Assembly: GCF_028640845.1 (NCBI RefSeq) | Contig: NC_080548.1 | Location: 15,284,814 to 15,348,813, forward strand | Length of the DNA stretch: 64,000 nucleotides | Direction of reading: 5' to 3' | Origin: Ahaetulla prasina | Lineage: Eukaryota; Chordata; Lepidosauria; Squamata; Colubridae | Part shown: one piece after another, positions 40,971 through 52,139 of the stretch | Numbering within the stretch: position 1 is the stretch's first letter | How the letters are laid out: every line of letters begins with the position of its first letter | Notes under the pieces: model-generated | Databases searched by the model: none | What the model saw: the letters and a program-made list of their open reading frames with translations, nothing else | Told to the model about the DNA's origin: nothing | Position numbers and translations under genes: made by a program

Positions 40971-41517
40971 AGGTGTCACACCTGTGAGAGATAAGGAGAG
41001 ATAAACAAGATGCTGTCTTTGACTTGGCTACCAGCTGGATTCTCACACTTCGAATGTTTGTTTCTGTAGTTAAGCAGGACTGCTGTTTTATGAGCAAGCG
41101 GCACACCTTTGTGCCTGATTTCTATAGAGCCTCACCCCAGTGTTTGTTTTCCTCTGTGACATAACCTTTGAAATTACCAGTTTAAAAGGTGTAGCCCACT
41201 AAATGGCTGCCATTATCGGCCAGTTCCAGTAATGTAGGTGGCATTTTGCCTACAGTCATCAAAATGTACCAATATGGCTGTTCTGAGTACTAGTTTTCTT
41301 AGGTCAACCAAATGTAGGCAGGAAACATCTGGACAACCACTGGATGCTCACAAAATATTGCAGGAAGCTTTGTTGGCCATCTGCAGCCAAAATGGGTGGT
41401 TCCGCTTACTGTAGCATCAATAGTGTTTTGGGGCTTTCAGTAAATATGATTTAAACCAACTTTCCTGAATGAAATGCCCCCCCTGATGAGTTTGGCCAGC
41501 ATGGGAGATGGTCCAAC

Positions 41518-41902
41518 CAGGGATGGGCTGCTGGGGGTTCACAGGGGTTCGGGAGAACCTCTAGCTAAGATTCTCTGCAGTTCAAAGAACCCCCCAAATC
41601 ACATTCCTGGCTGGCCCCACCCACCCCACTCCGTCCCTCCCAAGAGTTTTGGATGCAGTTAAGTGCAGGGTATGTGTGGAGGCTTGGGGAAGGCTAAAAA
41701 CGGGCCTACTGGAAGTTTGGGAAGGTCAGAAATGGGCCAATTTCCCACCTCTAGAGGCCCTCCGGAGCCTGGGAAGGTCATTTTCACCCTTCTGGAGGCT
41801 CGCCATGGTGCAGGAGACTGACTAGGCCACGCCTACCATGACCACGCCCACCCAGCAACCAGGCAGAAAACCCCTTGCTAAAATTTTTGAAGCCCACTCC
41901 TG
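41518..41902 (-). mobile_element. hAT MITE family B, reverse
   Basis: Perfect TSD GGTCCAAC (41510-41517, 41903-41910). CAGGGATGGGCTGCTGGGGG left, AATTTTTGAAGCCCACTCCTG right. Confidence 0.92.
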
Positions 41903-42576
41903 GGTCCAACCCACCTGGAGTATACCATGTTGGTGAAGGTTGATTAAAAGGATATGTATCTATTCTTAAGTCATGCACATGGATAAAAATAACCTCCTTG
42001 TTTGAACAAAATGTTCACTCAAACTCTTCACACTATTGCTGCCCCAGAATTGGCTTTTAGAAGTTGAATTTTCCGTTGGTCTGTCCCAGATGGACCTGCA
42101 TCCAATGACTGCAATGATTCCTCCTTTTAGAATTATTGCAAAATTGACACAACACATCAAAGCCTCAGAGGTGTGATCCAATGTTTTGTTTCACGCTGTA
42201 GGCTTATCTTTTTAAAGATCCTGACTTCTCCTGCAATACTTCTGGCTCTGTAATGTTTCCAGATAAACAAGACTATTCATAGAGCATGGTCAAAACAACC
42301 AAGGTTGTGGGTCTGTTTTTTAAATAAAAATCAGTCAGAACATCAATTATGGCATCATAGCCCTATCTTGGGCTATCGTTATGGCCCCATCTTGAGGGTT
42401 TTTTGACCTTTGTTCCTCAGGCATTTTCCAAGAAGTGGAACTCATAAAATGTCCATTAAATGTGAATCTGTACTACTGTCTCTTCAGCTGATATCTATCT
42501 CAGGAAAAGATACTTAGCCACCAAGGATTATGTGCAGCTGTGTCATGGCTTCATGGCTTGGGAAAATGATGGTTTA

Positions 42577-42780
42577 TGTTATGTCCTGCACCGGCAGTGG
42601 CGGCCCCTAGTGGTGGAGATGGTTTCTTGTTCTGTTCTGATTGGCTCCCGCTTTGACAGCCGAGTATAAAAGGGCTGTCAAAGCAGGCGCGCTGTTCTTG
42701 TGTTGTTGCTGGTCTCTGTGAGTTAAAAATAAACGTTATGTGTGAACATCTGTGGAGCCTCAATTATTACGGAACCCACA
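42577..42780 (+). promoter_or_regulatory. Compact LTR-like promoter/poly(A) module
   Basis: Within ~200 bp: TGTTATGTCCTGCACCGG start, a reversed CCAAT box (CTGATTGGCTCCCG, ~42638-42651), a strong TATA box GAGTATAAAAGGGC (~42662), AATAAACG at ~42728 and an end at GGAACCCACA. Order and spacing match a small LTR in forward orientation. TSD not found. Confidence 0.4.
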
Positions 42781-42992
42781 GAATATAATAGTTTATTTGA
42801 TTTATTTTCTAGAAAGATATTAGCTATTTTTCATCCATCTGAACTTGAGAGAATCCCATCCCAACGGTCTTTCCAGACCACCCTGAAGTGCTTGTTGCCA
42901 TGTCAAAGGAGTCACAACATGAGTCACATCACGTAGGAGAAGAGCAGGCAGAGCTGGGGGTGGGTAGGGTTAAATATGTCATCAGTTTAGAG

Positions 42993-43271
42993 CAGGGGTC
43001 AGCAACCTTAAACATTCAAAGAGCCATTTGGACCTGTTTCCCACCGAAAAGAAAACACCGGGAGCCACAAAACCCTTCCCGTGGCTGATTATTTCTTGAG
43101 CGGCCACAAAACAAGCATATGTAGTTGAATTAAATGTTCTGTTTTCTTCTGAAATTTTTCTTTTCTTGAATTTATCCGTGGTTGGCCTACCGAGGGTTGA
43201 AAAGCTCAATAAATCACGTGCTGGCAGGTGTCGCACGTTGGCGGTTGTGACGCATACTTTGCTGACCCCTG
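42993..43271. mobile_element. hAT MITE (CAGGGGTCAGCAACCTTAAA ends)
   Basis: Left CAGGGGTCAGCAACCTTAAA, right CATACTTTGCTGACCCCTG, perfect TSD GTTTAGAG (42985-42992, 43272-43279). Interior has GAGCCATTTGGACCTG and GGGAGCCACAAAACCCTTCC. A single copy in this window. Confidence 0.9.
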
Positions 43272-43525
43272 GTTTAGAGTCATTGTGTCCCTATAAGTGT
43301 TCCAAGCCCATCCCTCCTGAATTCTGTTGCCCCTTATCTAGTGGTAATTTAGTGTTGCACTTCAATTGACCAGATTCTTGGCTTGAATAAATCTCCTGTG
43401 TTGCAACCTTACGAACGATCCTGATTCTTTGCGCCTGACACATCATCAGCAAGCAACGTCAGTTCGGGATCAGTAGGTAGCACACTTGGGATTCGCTATC
43501 AAAGATATAAAAGCCAGAAATTTCT

Positions 43526-44242
43526 TTTTTTTAAATTAAGTTTTATTGAATGTTAACAATTAAACAATTTTCATTCAACTCTTGTGCATGACTGTGACCA
43601 TTTACATATCATCCCATTAGTGTACTCCTATACCAGTGATGGCTAACCTTTTTGCCATCGCATGTCAGGATGGGTGGGGGTGGGGGTGGAGGGAAGATTC
43701 GCGCACACAGGTGCCGCACCCATAATTCTATGCGCCCCACCCTGCGCATGCCACGCAACCCCCCTCCCCTCTGCTCCTGGCACGCGATGGCCCGGTAGGC
43801 CCATTTTTCTTTCTCACCTGGCTCCAGGTCCTCTCTATGCATCTGGGAAGGGTGAAAACAGCCTTCCCCATCCCCTCGGAGGCCCTCCATGGGCCCGAAA
43901 CGGCCCATTTCCCAACTTCCGGCTGGACAAGAAGTGACATTTTTTGCTGTCCCCAGCCTCCAGAGGAATATCTGGAGGCTGGGGGACAGCAAAAAACCTT
44001 GCTTTTGTCCACATTTCCAACAATTGGGGTTTAAATTCGGGTATATTTTTGCCAACCTAGAAGGTGCCAAATACCAACGGTAAATCATTTTATATTGATT
44101 TTCTTTGTATTTTGCCAATCTGGTTAGTTTATAAATTTTGTTCCAAATTGTTTCCCAATCCTCTAATTTGATATTATGCCCAATATTTCTAGCCCAGGCT
44201 ATCATAACTCCTTTTACTATATCTTCTGCTCTGTCAAATTCT
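43526..44242 (-). mobile_element. L1 LINE, reverse, with nested hAT fragment
   Basis: Left poly(T), then L1 3' sequence. The reverse strand right part encodes ORF2 (WARNIGHNIKLEDWETIWNK, YRWYLAPSRLAKIYPNLNP, CWKC). Perfect 15-bp TSD AAGCCAGAAATTTCT (43511-43525, 44243-44257). The frame 43609-44205 runs on from L1 into the nested hAT and is not one gene. Confidence 0.88.
43634..44012. mobile_element. hAT fragment nested in L1
   Basis: CAGTGATGGCTAACCTTTTT left end (like 47874) followed by a GC-rich body with TGGCACGCGATGGCCCG and repeated CCTCCAGAGG modules. The right end is not canonical and no TSD is clear. Confidence 0.6.
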
Positions 44243-44343
44243 AAGCCAGAAATTTCTAAATCGCTCTCCAGCCACCTAGTTTATTCTGCAAATGATTATA
44301 GTCATGGTAGGCCTAAATAAACCCAATAGATTTGCAGGCATCT

Positions 44344-44347
<4 letters not shown>

Positions 44348-44375
<28 letters not shown>
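44348..44375 (+). repeat. (CA)n microsatellite
   Basis: About fourteen CA units. Confidence 0.95.
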
Positions 44376-44376
<1 letters not shown>

Positions 44377-45145
44377 TCTAACATGTGGGAAATGAATACT
44401 TTTGTTCTCTGGAATTAGTTCCTTGGCTGCCAATAGAAACTTCCCGCAACTGTAACTCTGAGAAATAAGGGAAGTTTATTGAATTACCTGAATTGGCAAC
44501 GTTAAGAAGGGTGGGGTGGAAGAGGGTTTAGTTAGAAATGGGAAAGAGATTGTCAAGGCACACCTGTTTGTTTGGGGGGCAAAAGATTTTACACTGCAGG
44601 AAAGATGATTGGATGTCAAGCTCTTAAAAATGAATGCAAATATCTAACAGATTATTTGGCAAGAATGTGCATGCCTTAGGGTGCCTCGGTTTTCCTTTCA
44701 TCCTAGTTCAATCAAGAAAAAAACCACCCGAGAGCTGTGAATTTGATGCCTCCATTTTAATTAAGGTATATGGAAACCTGCGACAGAGTGTTATAGTTTA
44801 ATGTCTTTCACTTATTTTATTTTTATTTATTTTATTTATTAATCATTTTATTATTATTTTTTTAAATAAAAAGCCGATACAGGTAGTCCTCGACTTATGA
44901 CCACAACTGAGCCCCAAATTTCTGTTCCTAAGTGAGAAAGCTGTTAAGTGAATTTTGGCACATTTAATTTTTTTTTCAAGCGACAGTTGTTAAGTTAGTA
45001 ACACAGATATTAAATGAATCTGGCTTCTCCATTGCCTTGCTTGTTGAAAGGTTGCAAAAGGTGATGACATGACCCCAGGACACTGTCATAAATATGAGTC
45101 AGTTGCCAAGTGTCAGAATTTTGATCATATGACCATGGGGATACC

Positions 45146-47643
45146 ACACACGGGGGGAGGCACACTAGACTTGATTTTTATCTCGGGACAGTGGATTAAT
45201 GATCTGGAATTAGGAGATTTAGTGACAGAACCGGTGTCATGGTCAGATCATTTTCTCCTTTGCCTAGACTTTCGGACCGCCGCTCACCACCGCAGGGAGA
45301 CGGAGCCAATGCGTTGGTTCCGTCCCAGGCGCCTGATGGACCCGGAGAGGTTCCAGACGGAGCTTGGGCCGTTTCCTGAGGATCTTGCCCACGGCACGAC
45401 TGAAGAACTAGTTGCGGCCTGGGAACGGGCCGCGGCTGGGGCTTTGGACCGTGTCGTGCCTTTGCGGCCTCTGACCCGGCGTAGATCTCACTTGGCTCCA
45501 TGGTTCTCTGAGGAGCTGAGGGAGATGAAACGCCGGAGAAGACGCCTAGAGAGCACCTGGAGGTCTAGCTGTTCCGAGGCTGATCGGACACTAGTGAGGT
45601 CTTTTACTAAGACCTATCTAGTGGCAATGAGGGAGACGAAGCGTTCCTACGTTTCCTCCCTCATTGCATCGGCAGATAACCGCCCAGCCGCCCTGTTCCG
45701 GGTGACCCGTTCCCTCCTTCGCCAGGAGGGGCGGGATGACCCCCTGCAGGGACGGGCTGAGGAGTTTAACGGTTATCTATACGATAAAATCGTTCAGCTT
45801 CGGGATAGTTTAGACCAAAATTGCGATGATCCAGATGGGATGGAGGAGGCACGTCTTGTTGAGGTAGTTTGGGATGAGTTTGAGTCTGTGGCTCTCGAGG
45901 ACGTGGACAGGTTGCTGGGAAGGTTACATGCAACCACATGTTTACTGGACCCGTGTCCTTCCTGGCTGGTGCTGGCTACTCAGGAAGTGACACGAGGCTG
46001 GCTCCAGGGAATTATAAATGCTTCATTGTCGGAAGGGGTTTTCCCCGCCGCCTTGAAAGAGGCGGTGGTGAGACCCCTCCTCAAGAAGCCTTCCCTGGAC
46101 CCAGCTATTTTGGGTAACTATCGTCCAGTCTCCAACCTTCGCTTTGTGGCGAAGGTTGTAGAGAGTGTGGTTGCATGGCAGCTTCCCCAGTACCTGGATG
46201 AAGCCGTCTATCTAGACCCATTCCAGTCCGGCTTCCGGTCCAGTCACAGCATGGAGACAGCTTTGGTCGTGTTGGTGGATGACCTCTGGAGGGACAGGGA
46301 CAGGGGGTGTTCCTCTGCCCTGGTCCTATTAGATATCTCAGCGGCTTTCGATACCATCGATCATGGTATCCTGCTGCACTGGTTGGAGGGATTGGGAGTG
46401 GGAGGCACCATTTATCGGTGGTTCTCCTCCTATCTCTCCGACCGGTCGCAGACGGTGTTGACAGGGGGGCAGAGGTCGACCGCGAGGCGCCTCACTTGTG
46501 GGGTGCCTCAGGGGTCGATTCTATCGCCCCTCCTGTTCAACATCTACATGAAGCCGCTGGGCGAGGTCATCAGTGGTTTTGGGGTGAGTTATCATCTGTA
46601 CGCTGACGATACGCAGCTGTACTTTTCCACCCCGGACCACCCCAACGAAGCTGTCGAAGTGCTGTCCCGGTGCCTGGAAGCCGTACGGGCCTGGATGGGG
46701 AGAAACAGACTCAAGCTCAATCCAAGACGGAGTGGCTATGGATGCCGGCACCCCGGTTCAGCCAGCTGCAGCCGCAGCTGGCTGTGGGGGGCGAGTTATT
46801 GGCCCCAACGGAGAGGGTGCGCAACTTGGGTGTCCTCTTGGATGGGCGGCTGTCGTTTGACGATCATTTGGCGGCCGTCTCCAAGAGGGCCTTCCACCAA
46901 GTACGCTTGGTGCGCCAGTTGCGCCCCTTCCTTGACCGGGATGCCTTATGCACGGTCACTCATGCCCTCGTAACTTCCCGCCTGGATTATTGCAATGCTC
47001 TCTACATGGGGCTGCCCTTGAAGTGCACCCGGAGGCTGCAGTTAGTCCAGAATGCAGCTGCGCGGGTAATAGTGGGAGCAACTCGTTGCTCCCATGTAAC
47101 ACCACTCCTGCGCAGTCTGCACTGGCTTCCTGTGGTCTTCCGGGTGCGCTTTAAGATCTTGGTCACCACCTTTAAAGCGCTCCATGGCTTAGGACCCGGG
47201 TACTTACGGGACCGCCTGCTGTTACCGTTTGCCTCCCACCGACCAGACGCTCTCACAGAGGGCCTTCTCAGGGTGCCGTCCGCCAAACAATGTCGGCTGG
47301 CGGCCCCCAGAGGCAGGGCCTTCTCTGTGGGAGCTCCCACGCTCTGGAACGAGCTTCCCCCTGGTTTACGTCAAGTACCTGATCTTCGGACCTTTCGCCG
47401 TGAGCTGAAAACGCACTTATTTATTCAAGCGGGACTGGCCTAAAATTTTATTGGGTTAAAATTTTATTGGGTTATTTATATTTTAATATTTTAATTTGTT
47501 TTAAATCTGGCCACTTTATAATATGTTTGTTTTAATTTCTTTTAATGTTGATATTGTGACTTTTAACTTGGCTGTACACCGCCCTGAGTCCTTCGGGAGA
47601 AGGGCGGTATAAAAATTGAATAAAATAAATAAATAAATAAATA
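45146..47643 (+). mobile_element. L2/CR1-group LINE, 5'-truncated but with nearly intact RT
   Basis: 2.5-kb insertion that includes the end of the endonuclease domain, the whole reverse transcriptase and the C-terminal region, then a 3' UTR ending GCCCTGAGTCCTTCGGGAGA-AGGGCGGTATAAAAATTGAA and (AATA)n. Base composition is much more GC- and CpG-rich than the flanks, a sign of recent arrival. The tail matches those of the SINEs at 980, 10091 and 59507. Confidence 0.9.
45147..47443 (+). pseudogene. LINE reverse transcriptase ORF, one frameshift
   Basis: The frame open from 45069 is element-derived only from about 45147. In order: endonuclease C-terminal motif GTLDLIF...SDHFLLCL (45150-45270), an Arg-rich linker, RT motifs LKEAVVRPLLKK and NYRPVSNL (46050-46140), LLDISAAFDTIDH with catalytic Asp (46327-46366), GVPQGSILSPLLFNIYM (46499-46550) and the catalytic YADD box (46599-46610). 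At about 46725, in LKLNP, the frame breaks; the remainder continues in another frame (to 47443), with LDYCNALYMGLP, LVQNAAARVI, LHWLPV and FRRELKTHLF, the usual C-terminal region of this group. The break looks like loss of four bases from a CAAG tandem. No other stop seen in the RT part. Confidence 0.88.
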
Positions 47644-47873
47644 AGGTCCTTAAGTCATCTTTTGCTCATAAGTCCCTTTTTTTTGAACAGTCATTAAAGG
47701 AACAGTTGTAAGTTGGGGACTATGGGTATACTCCTGCGCTGCATCAACAGAGGGATGGCATCAAGATGACGAGACGCGATCATACCGCTATATACTGCAT
47801 TAGTGACGTTACACTTGGACTAGTGTCCAGCTCTAGTCACTATGACACAAAAAAACATGCCGAGACCCTAGAC

Positions 47874-48245
47874 CAGTGATGGCGAACCTTTTCAGCACTG
47901 ATTGCCTGAACCGGAATGTGCGTGCGCACATGTACACACGCAATGGAGCCCAGAAAACTCGAAGACCAGCTGGCCGGTGTGCATGCACACACGGCCACTT
48001 GGTCTTGTGGTTTTTGGTGGACACATGCATGCCGGCCAGCTGGTCTTCGCGCATGACGGAGCCCCGGAAACCCAAAAGAAACAGCTGGTTTTGGTTTTCT
48101 GGGACTCCGGCACGCACAAAGATCAGCTGGCTGGCGCGCATGCATGTGCTGGAAACCAGAAGAGCAGCTGGCGACAGCGCGCGTGCCCACAGAGAGGGCT
48201 CTGCGTGCCACCTCTGGCATGCGTGCCATTGGTTCGCCATCACAG
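47874..48245. mobile_element. hAT transposon (CAGTGATGGCGAACC ends)
   Basis: Left CAGTGATGGCGAACCTTTTC, right CATTGGTTCGCCATCACAG, TSD CCCTAGAC/CCCTAGAA. CpG-rich interior with repeated GCATGC and CCAGCTGG(T/C) modules gives four spurious long frames. Confidence 0.85.
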
Positions 48246-48333
48246 CCCTAGAAAGTACTCAAAGAAGATAAACAAAGATGATGAAGGGTTTGGAAGGTAA
48301 ATCATATGATGAACAGTTGAGGAAGCTAGGTAT

Positions 48334-48627
48334 CAGAGGCGAGTTTCAGCAGGTTCTGACCGGTTCTGGAGAACTGGTAGTGGAAATTTTGAGTAGTTTG
48401 GAGAACCAGTAGTAAAAATTCTGACTGGCCCCGCCCCCATCAATTCTCTGCCTCCCAATTCCCAGCTGATCGGGAGGAAATGGGGATTTTGCAGTAACCT
48501 TCCTCTGGAGTGGGGTGGGAATGGAGACCTTTCAGTATCCTTCCCCTGCCATGCCCACCAAGCCACACCCACCAAGCCTTGCGACGCCCACAGAACTGGT
48601 AGTAAAAATTTTTGAAACCTACCACTG
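48334..48627 (-). mobile_element. hAT MITE family A, reverse
   Basis: Perfect TSD CTAGGTAT (48326-48333, 48628-48635). CAGAGGCGAGTTTCAGCAGG left, TTTTTGAAACCTACCACTG right. Confidence 0.92.
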
Positions 48628-48761
48628 CTAGGTATGTCGGGCCTATTGAAGAGACAGATTAGGAGGGAACATGATAACTGTCTTCTAGTACTTGAGGGGC
48701 TGTCCCAGAGAAGAGGGAATTGACTTATTCTCCAAAGTACCAGAGGGCGGGACAAGAAGTA

Positions 48762-48850
48762 CAGGTAGTCCTCAATTTACAACAGTTCATTTAGTGACCG
48801 TTCGAAGTTACAACGGCATTGAAAAAAGTGTGTTTTCCTCCTATGGGACT
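48762..48850 (-). mobile_element. Tigger-like MITE, end fragment
   Basis: ACAGGTAGTCCTCAATTTAC then AGTGACCGTTCGAAGTTACA; breaks off before the middle. Confidence 0.6.
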
Positions 48851-49340
48851 GGGGTTTTCAAACTACCTGATAACATCTTAGTTATCTTTCAGCATGAACA
48901 CAGAATTAATTCACTTTTACTTTTAATGGATTCCTCTTAAGTGGAAAGGGCAAATTTTATACAGGTTTGATCTTGTTCAGTTCTTCATTCATTTATTCCT
49001 ATGCTTATCTCATTTCCAGTTAGAGAATTTGTAGAAAACAAAATGCGGGCTAATTTTGTGGGGATTTTTCTCCAGAGCCTTTCCACTAATTCCAAGCTAT
49101 TTCTCAGACACGTTTAATATCTATGTGAATATCGTGATTTTTTTTTCATACTTTCCCCATGTAGTCACGTAGTCATGTAGTTGTATGCATTTTTCTGAGC
49201 TTCAAAATGATGAAAAAGGAGGAATTAAATTGATTCCTGTCCATAGAATAAAATATGCCTAGGACTTAATTTGCTTTCATTTTTTTGGGATAAAAAACGT
49301 ACCACATTTCTTCTTCTTCTAACTGGTATGGAAGATGACC
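48851..49340. other. No gene recognised
   Basis: Unique AT-rich sequence. Confidence 0.45.
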
Positions 49341-49343
49341 AAG

Positions 49344-49345
<2 letters not shown>

Positions 49346-49437
<92 letters not shown>

Positions 49438-49530
49438 TCCTTCCTTCCTTCCTTCCTTCCTTCCTTCCTTCCTTCCTTCCTTCCTTCCTCCTCCCTCCCT
49501 CCCTCCCTCCCTCTCTCTCTTTCTTTCTGA
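49346..49530 (+). repeat. Compound (TTTC)n-(TTCC)n-(CTCC)n pyrimidine tract
   Basis: About twenty-one TTTC units (to ~49428), fifteen or so TTCC units, then CTCC/CTCT. A ~185-bp pure pyrimidine strand that can adopt triplex structures. The FFLS- and KERK-type frames here are artefacts. Confidence 0.96.
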
Positions 49531-49758
49531 AAAATGAGAAACGGTTTTGTCTGGACAGATCATTTTAGCTCTTAAGAATGTGGGTTTGGGTTTCTGTTTT
49601 CATCTGTTTTCATCATATAGCTCTGAGGATGCTACCTAATGTTTCCACCAGCCCCGATATTTTGATGGCACAAAGATTGAGCCAAGTCAACTAGAAGAGC
49701 TATGATGACTGAATTATGAATGGCACGGTTAAATGAGGACAACCAGTTTTGTCTAGTG

Positions 49759-50092
49759 CAGGGGCATCAAACTCGATTCCACACATCAGGGCTGTGTTTG
49801 ATCTCTGGGGGCTGGGGTGGGCGTGGCCAGGCTGGGCGTGGCCAGCTCGATATCATTTATGTTGGAGGTGCCTGTGGTGGCCTGAGCGCTCTGCCAGTGA
49901 AAACGGGCTCCCGAGCTCTGTTTTCGGCTGTGCCAGTCTCTTGCAACCCTCTGTGAACGAAAATGGAGCTTGGGAGAGCTGGTAGAGGCACTGTGGGCTG
50001 GTCCTTTGATGTTTTCAGGGTGGTCCCACAGGCCAGCTCTAAGCACCTCATGGGCTGGATCTGGCCCCCAGGCCTTGAGTTTGACACTCTTT
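49759..50092. mobile_element. hAT transposon family F
   Basis: CAGGGGCATCAAACTCGATT left, CCTTGAGTTTGACACTCTT right, imperfect TSD GTCTAGTG/GTCTAAAG (49751-49758, 50093-50100). Shares GGCCTGTGGGGC-like and CTCTGCCAG blocks with 18014. Confidence 0.75.
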
Positions 50093-50100
50093 GTCTAAAG

Positions 50101-50620
50101 ACTTAGTTTAGGAATGGAAAAAGCACTTTAATCACTTTAAATTATATGTGTGTGTGTGTGTGTCTGTGTGTACACTATTTCTACCACTACTGTTCCACAA
50201 ACATTTTTTTACTTCCCCCCCCCTTTCTATTTCAACCTTGCCTGGTTGAGTTCACCACAGATTAAAACCATCCTCCTTCTGGGTCATCATCAACATGACT
50301 GGCTATTTTTTAAATGGAGGAAACCAGTTATAACTACAGCAATCCGATATCCTTTATTATTAGGTTTATTTCATTTCATTTTCACTACCTTGGTTTCGCC
50401 CTTGAATTTTCCTTTGCAAAGCAAAATTGCAAACATAAACAATTATTATTTTCTTTTATCCTTATGAGCCTCTTTCAGATTTGCTCCTTTCTCAGGCTTG
50501 TCCTTTATTTATTTTTTTCTGCGAAAAGATGGTCATGATAATTATAACACAACTTTTAAGTCAGGGACCTGGTTCCCACACTGTATTAAGCCCTAATACG
50601 ATTTGTTTGGCCTGGATTTA
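50101..50620. other. No gene recognised; (GT)n
   Basis: (GT)n at 50147-50172; otherwise unique AT-rich sequence with no exon seen. Confidence 0.45.
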
Positions 50621-50636
50621 ACATAAGGATGAACCC

Positions 50637-51140
50637 GACTAAATTGATTCTGAACTTAATAACAGCAGCAAGACTGTTGATTGGACAATACTGGAAGAAA
50701 GAAGAGATACCTACAATAGAAGAATGGATATTGAAAGTTATTAATTTGGCTGAGATGGCTAAAATCTCAGCGTTTTTAAAAGACAATACGCAGGAAAGAT
50801 ATTTAATTGAATGGAAAAAATGGATTGATTATCTACAAAACAGATATCAGATTAAGAAATATCAGATTGCCTTTGAATAATTAGAAAGTTATTTTATGTA
50901 ATGGGGAGGGGGTTGGGAGACGAAAAGCTTTGGATGTGGTTATTTGGATTGGAAAGGAAAATTTTATTCTATGTTTGGATTATGTATAACTTTACCTTGT
51001 GATTGACCCGGGAAGCCGGGGGGTGGGGGAGGGAGGGGGGTGTTTTGTTTTTTGTTTTTTTTTTGGGAGGGAGGGGGAAAAAAGGGGGAAAAATGTTTTT
51101 GTTTTTTTAAAACTCTTTCAATTAAAAAAAAAAACAAAAA
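50637..51140 (+). mobile_element. L1 LINE, 5'-truncated, forward, young
   Basis: Perfect 16-bp TSD ACATAAGGATGAACCC (50621-50636, 51141-51156). Open ORF2 C-terminus from the insertion edge to the stop at 50880 (LILNLITAARLLIGQYWKKE, WIDYLQNRYQIKKYQIAFE), then a G-rich 3' UTR (GAGGGGGAAAAAAGGGGG) and A-rich tail. Nearly identical protein to the copy at 18760-19277. Confidence 0.95.
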
Positions 51141-51160
51141 ACATAAGGATGAACCCAACA

Positions 51161-51788
51161 ATAGGTAGTTCTCGGCTTATGATCATAACTGAGCCCAAAA
51201 TTTATGTTGATAAGTAAGACATTTGTTAAGTGAGTTTTGTCCCGTTTTACGATCTTTCACAGTTGTTAAGTGAATCACTGCGGTTGTTAAGTTAGTAACA
51301 AAGTTGTAAAGTGAATCTGGCTTCCACATTGACTTTGCTTGTCAGAAGGGTCACAAAAGGGAATCACACAACCCCGGGACAGCTGCAACCGTCATAAATA
51401 TGAGTCAGTTGCCAAGTGTCTGAATGTTGATCAGGTGACCACGGCAGCGGTGGGTTGGCCCCGGTTCACACCGGTTCTATAGAACCGGTAGTAAAACCGG
51501 CGGGAGGCTCCGCCCACTGACCCGAACGTCATCAAAAGCGATCTGCGCACGCACAGAAGCTTCTGCGCATGCGCAGAAGAGCACACGTGTGCGCGAGTGG
51601 AGCAAGTGCGCGCGTGCAGGCACAGTGCGAACCAGTAGTAAAGATAAGTAGAATCCACACCTGGACCACGGGGATGCTGTAATGTTCTTAAGTGTGCAAA
51701 AAACAGTCATAAGTCACTTTTTCCACAGCTGTTGTAACTTTGAACAGTCCCTAAACAAATCATTGTAAGTCGAAGGTGGTCTGTAACT
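51161..51788 (+). mobile_element. Tigger-like MITE with nested hAT
   Basis: ATAGGTAGTTCTCGGCTTAT left, GTCGAAGGTGGTCTGTAACT right. The middle (CATTGACTTTGCTTGTCAG, CATAAATATGAGTCAGTTGC) is interrupted at 51445. Confidence 0.75.
51445..51663. mobile_element. hAT MITE family G nested in Tigger-like MITE
   Basis: Perfect TSD GACCACGG (51437-51444, 51664-51671). CAGCGGTGGGTTGGCCCCGG left, GTAGAATCCACACCTG right, core TTCTGCGCATGCGCAGAAG perfect palindrome and a TTCTATAGAACCGGTAG hairpin near the left. Confidence 0.92.
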
Positions 51789-52139
51789 GCAGCTGATTCT
51801 AACAAATGGGGATGGAGAAACCATGGTTTAGTAGAAGATGAAACTGTCAGCATTCCAGTAAAACCCCCAACTCCAAGTAAAAACTCTGAAGCAAGCATTT
51901 TTCAAAGTTCTGTTTACTAGCATAGGTAAACTGGCACATCTGGGAAAACCTGATTCTGAGAGGTCTGGGTTTTCCCTCAGTAAAACAAAAATCCCCAGAC
52001 CATCCCCTCACTCTTCAGTCGATCACATGTTCCAATCACCATCCGTCCCAATCTCGAGACAGCACTCCGACCACTCTTTCTCCAGATGCAGGATCAGCCT
52101 GACCTTGACCAACAGGAAGAATGTTATTTATGTCTAAAG

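Larger units (their letters stand above)
40971..43440 (+). mobile_element. Candidate LTR bracket with nested insertions
   Basis: An exact 11-bp inverted pair, TGTCAGGCGCA at 40971-40981 and TGCGCCTGACA at 43430-43440, has TG...CA form. The right end is preceded by AATAAATC (43386) and a T/G-rich stretch, as in R-U5. Inside are hAT MITEs (41518, 42993) and a smaller LTR-like module (42577). No matching TSD, so this may be one long LTR, a deleted element or coincidence. Confidence 0.4.
44880..47722 (+). mobile_element. Tigger-like MITE split by an L2-group LINE
   Basis: Left portion 44880-45145: CAGGTAGTCCTCGACTTATG, GTTAAGTTAGTAACACAG, CATAAATATGAGTCAGTTGC, GACCATGGGGATAC. Right portion 47644-47722: GGTCCTTAAGTCATC ... 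TTGTAAGTTGGGGACTATGG. TA precedes the left CAGG. The TIR resembles mariner/Tigger termini. Related copies at 51161, 53610, 58129 and 58516. Confidence 0.72.

Noticed and set aside
43609..44205. 198-codon reverse frame read as one protein
   Set aside because: It starts in L1 ORF2 and runs into a nested hAT; the fusion is an accident of insertion.
45069..45146. Upstream start of the long 634-codon frame
   Set aside because: This part is Tigger-like MITE sequence; the LINE begins at about 45146, so the ATG at 45069 is not a natural start.
47833..48300. Cluster of 130-codon frames on both strands
   Set aside because: CpG-rich hAT interior with GCATGC/CCAGCTGG repeats and identified termini; low-complexity translations.
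49225..49568. Lys/Arg/Glu-rich and FFLS-repeat frames
   Set aside because: Pure TTTC/TTCC microsatellite translations.
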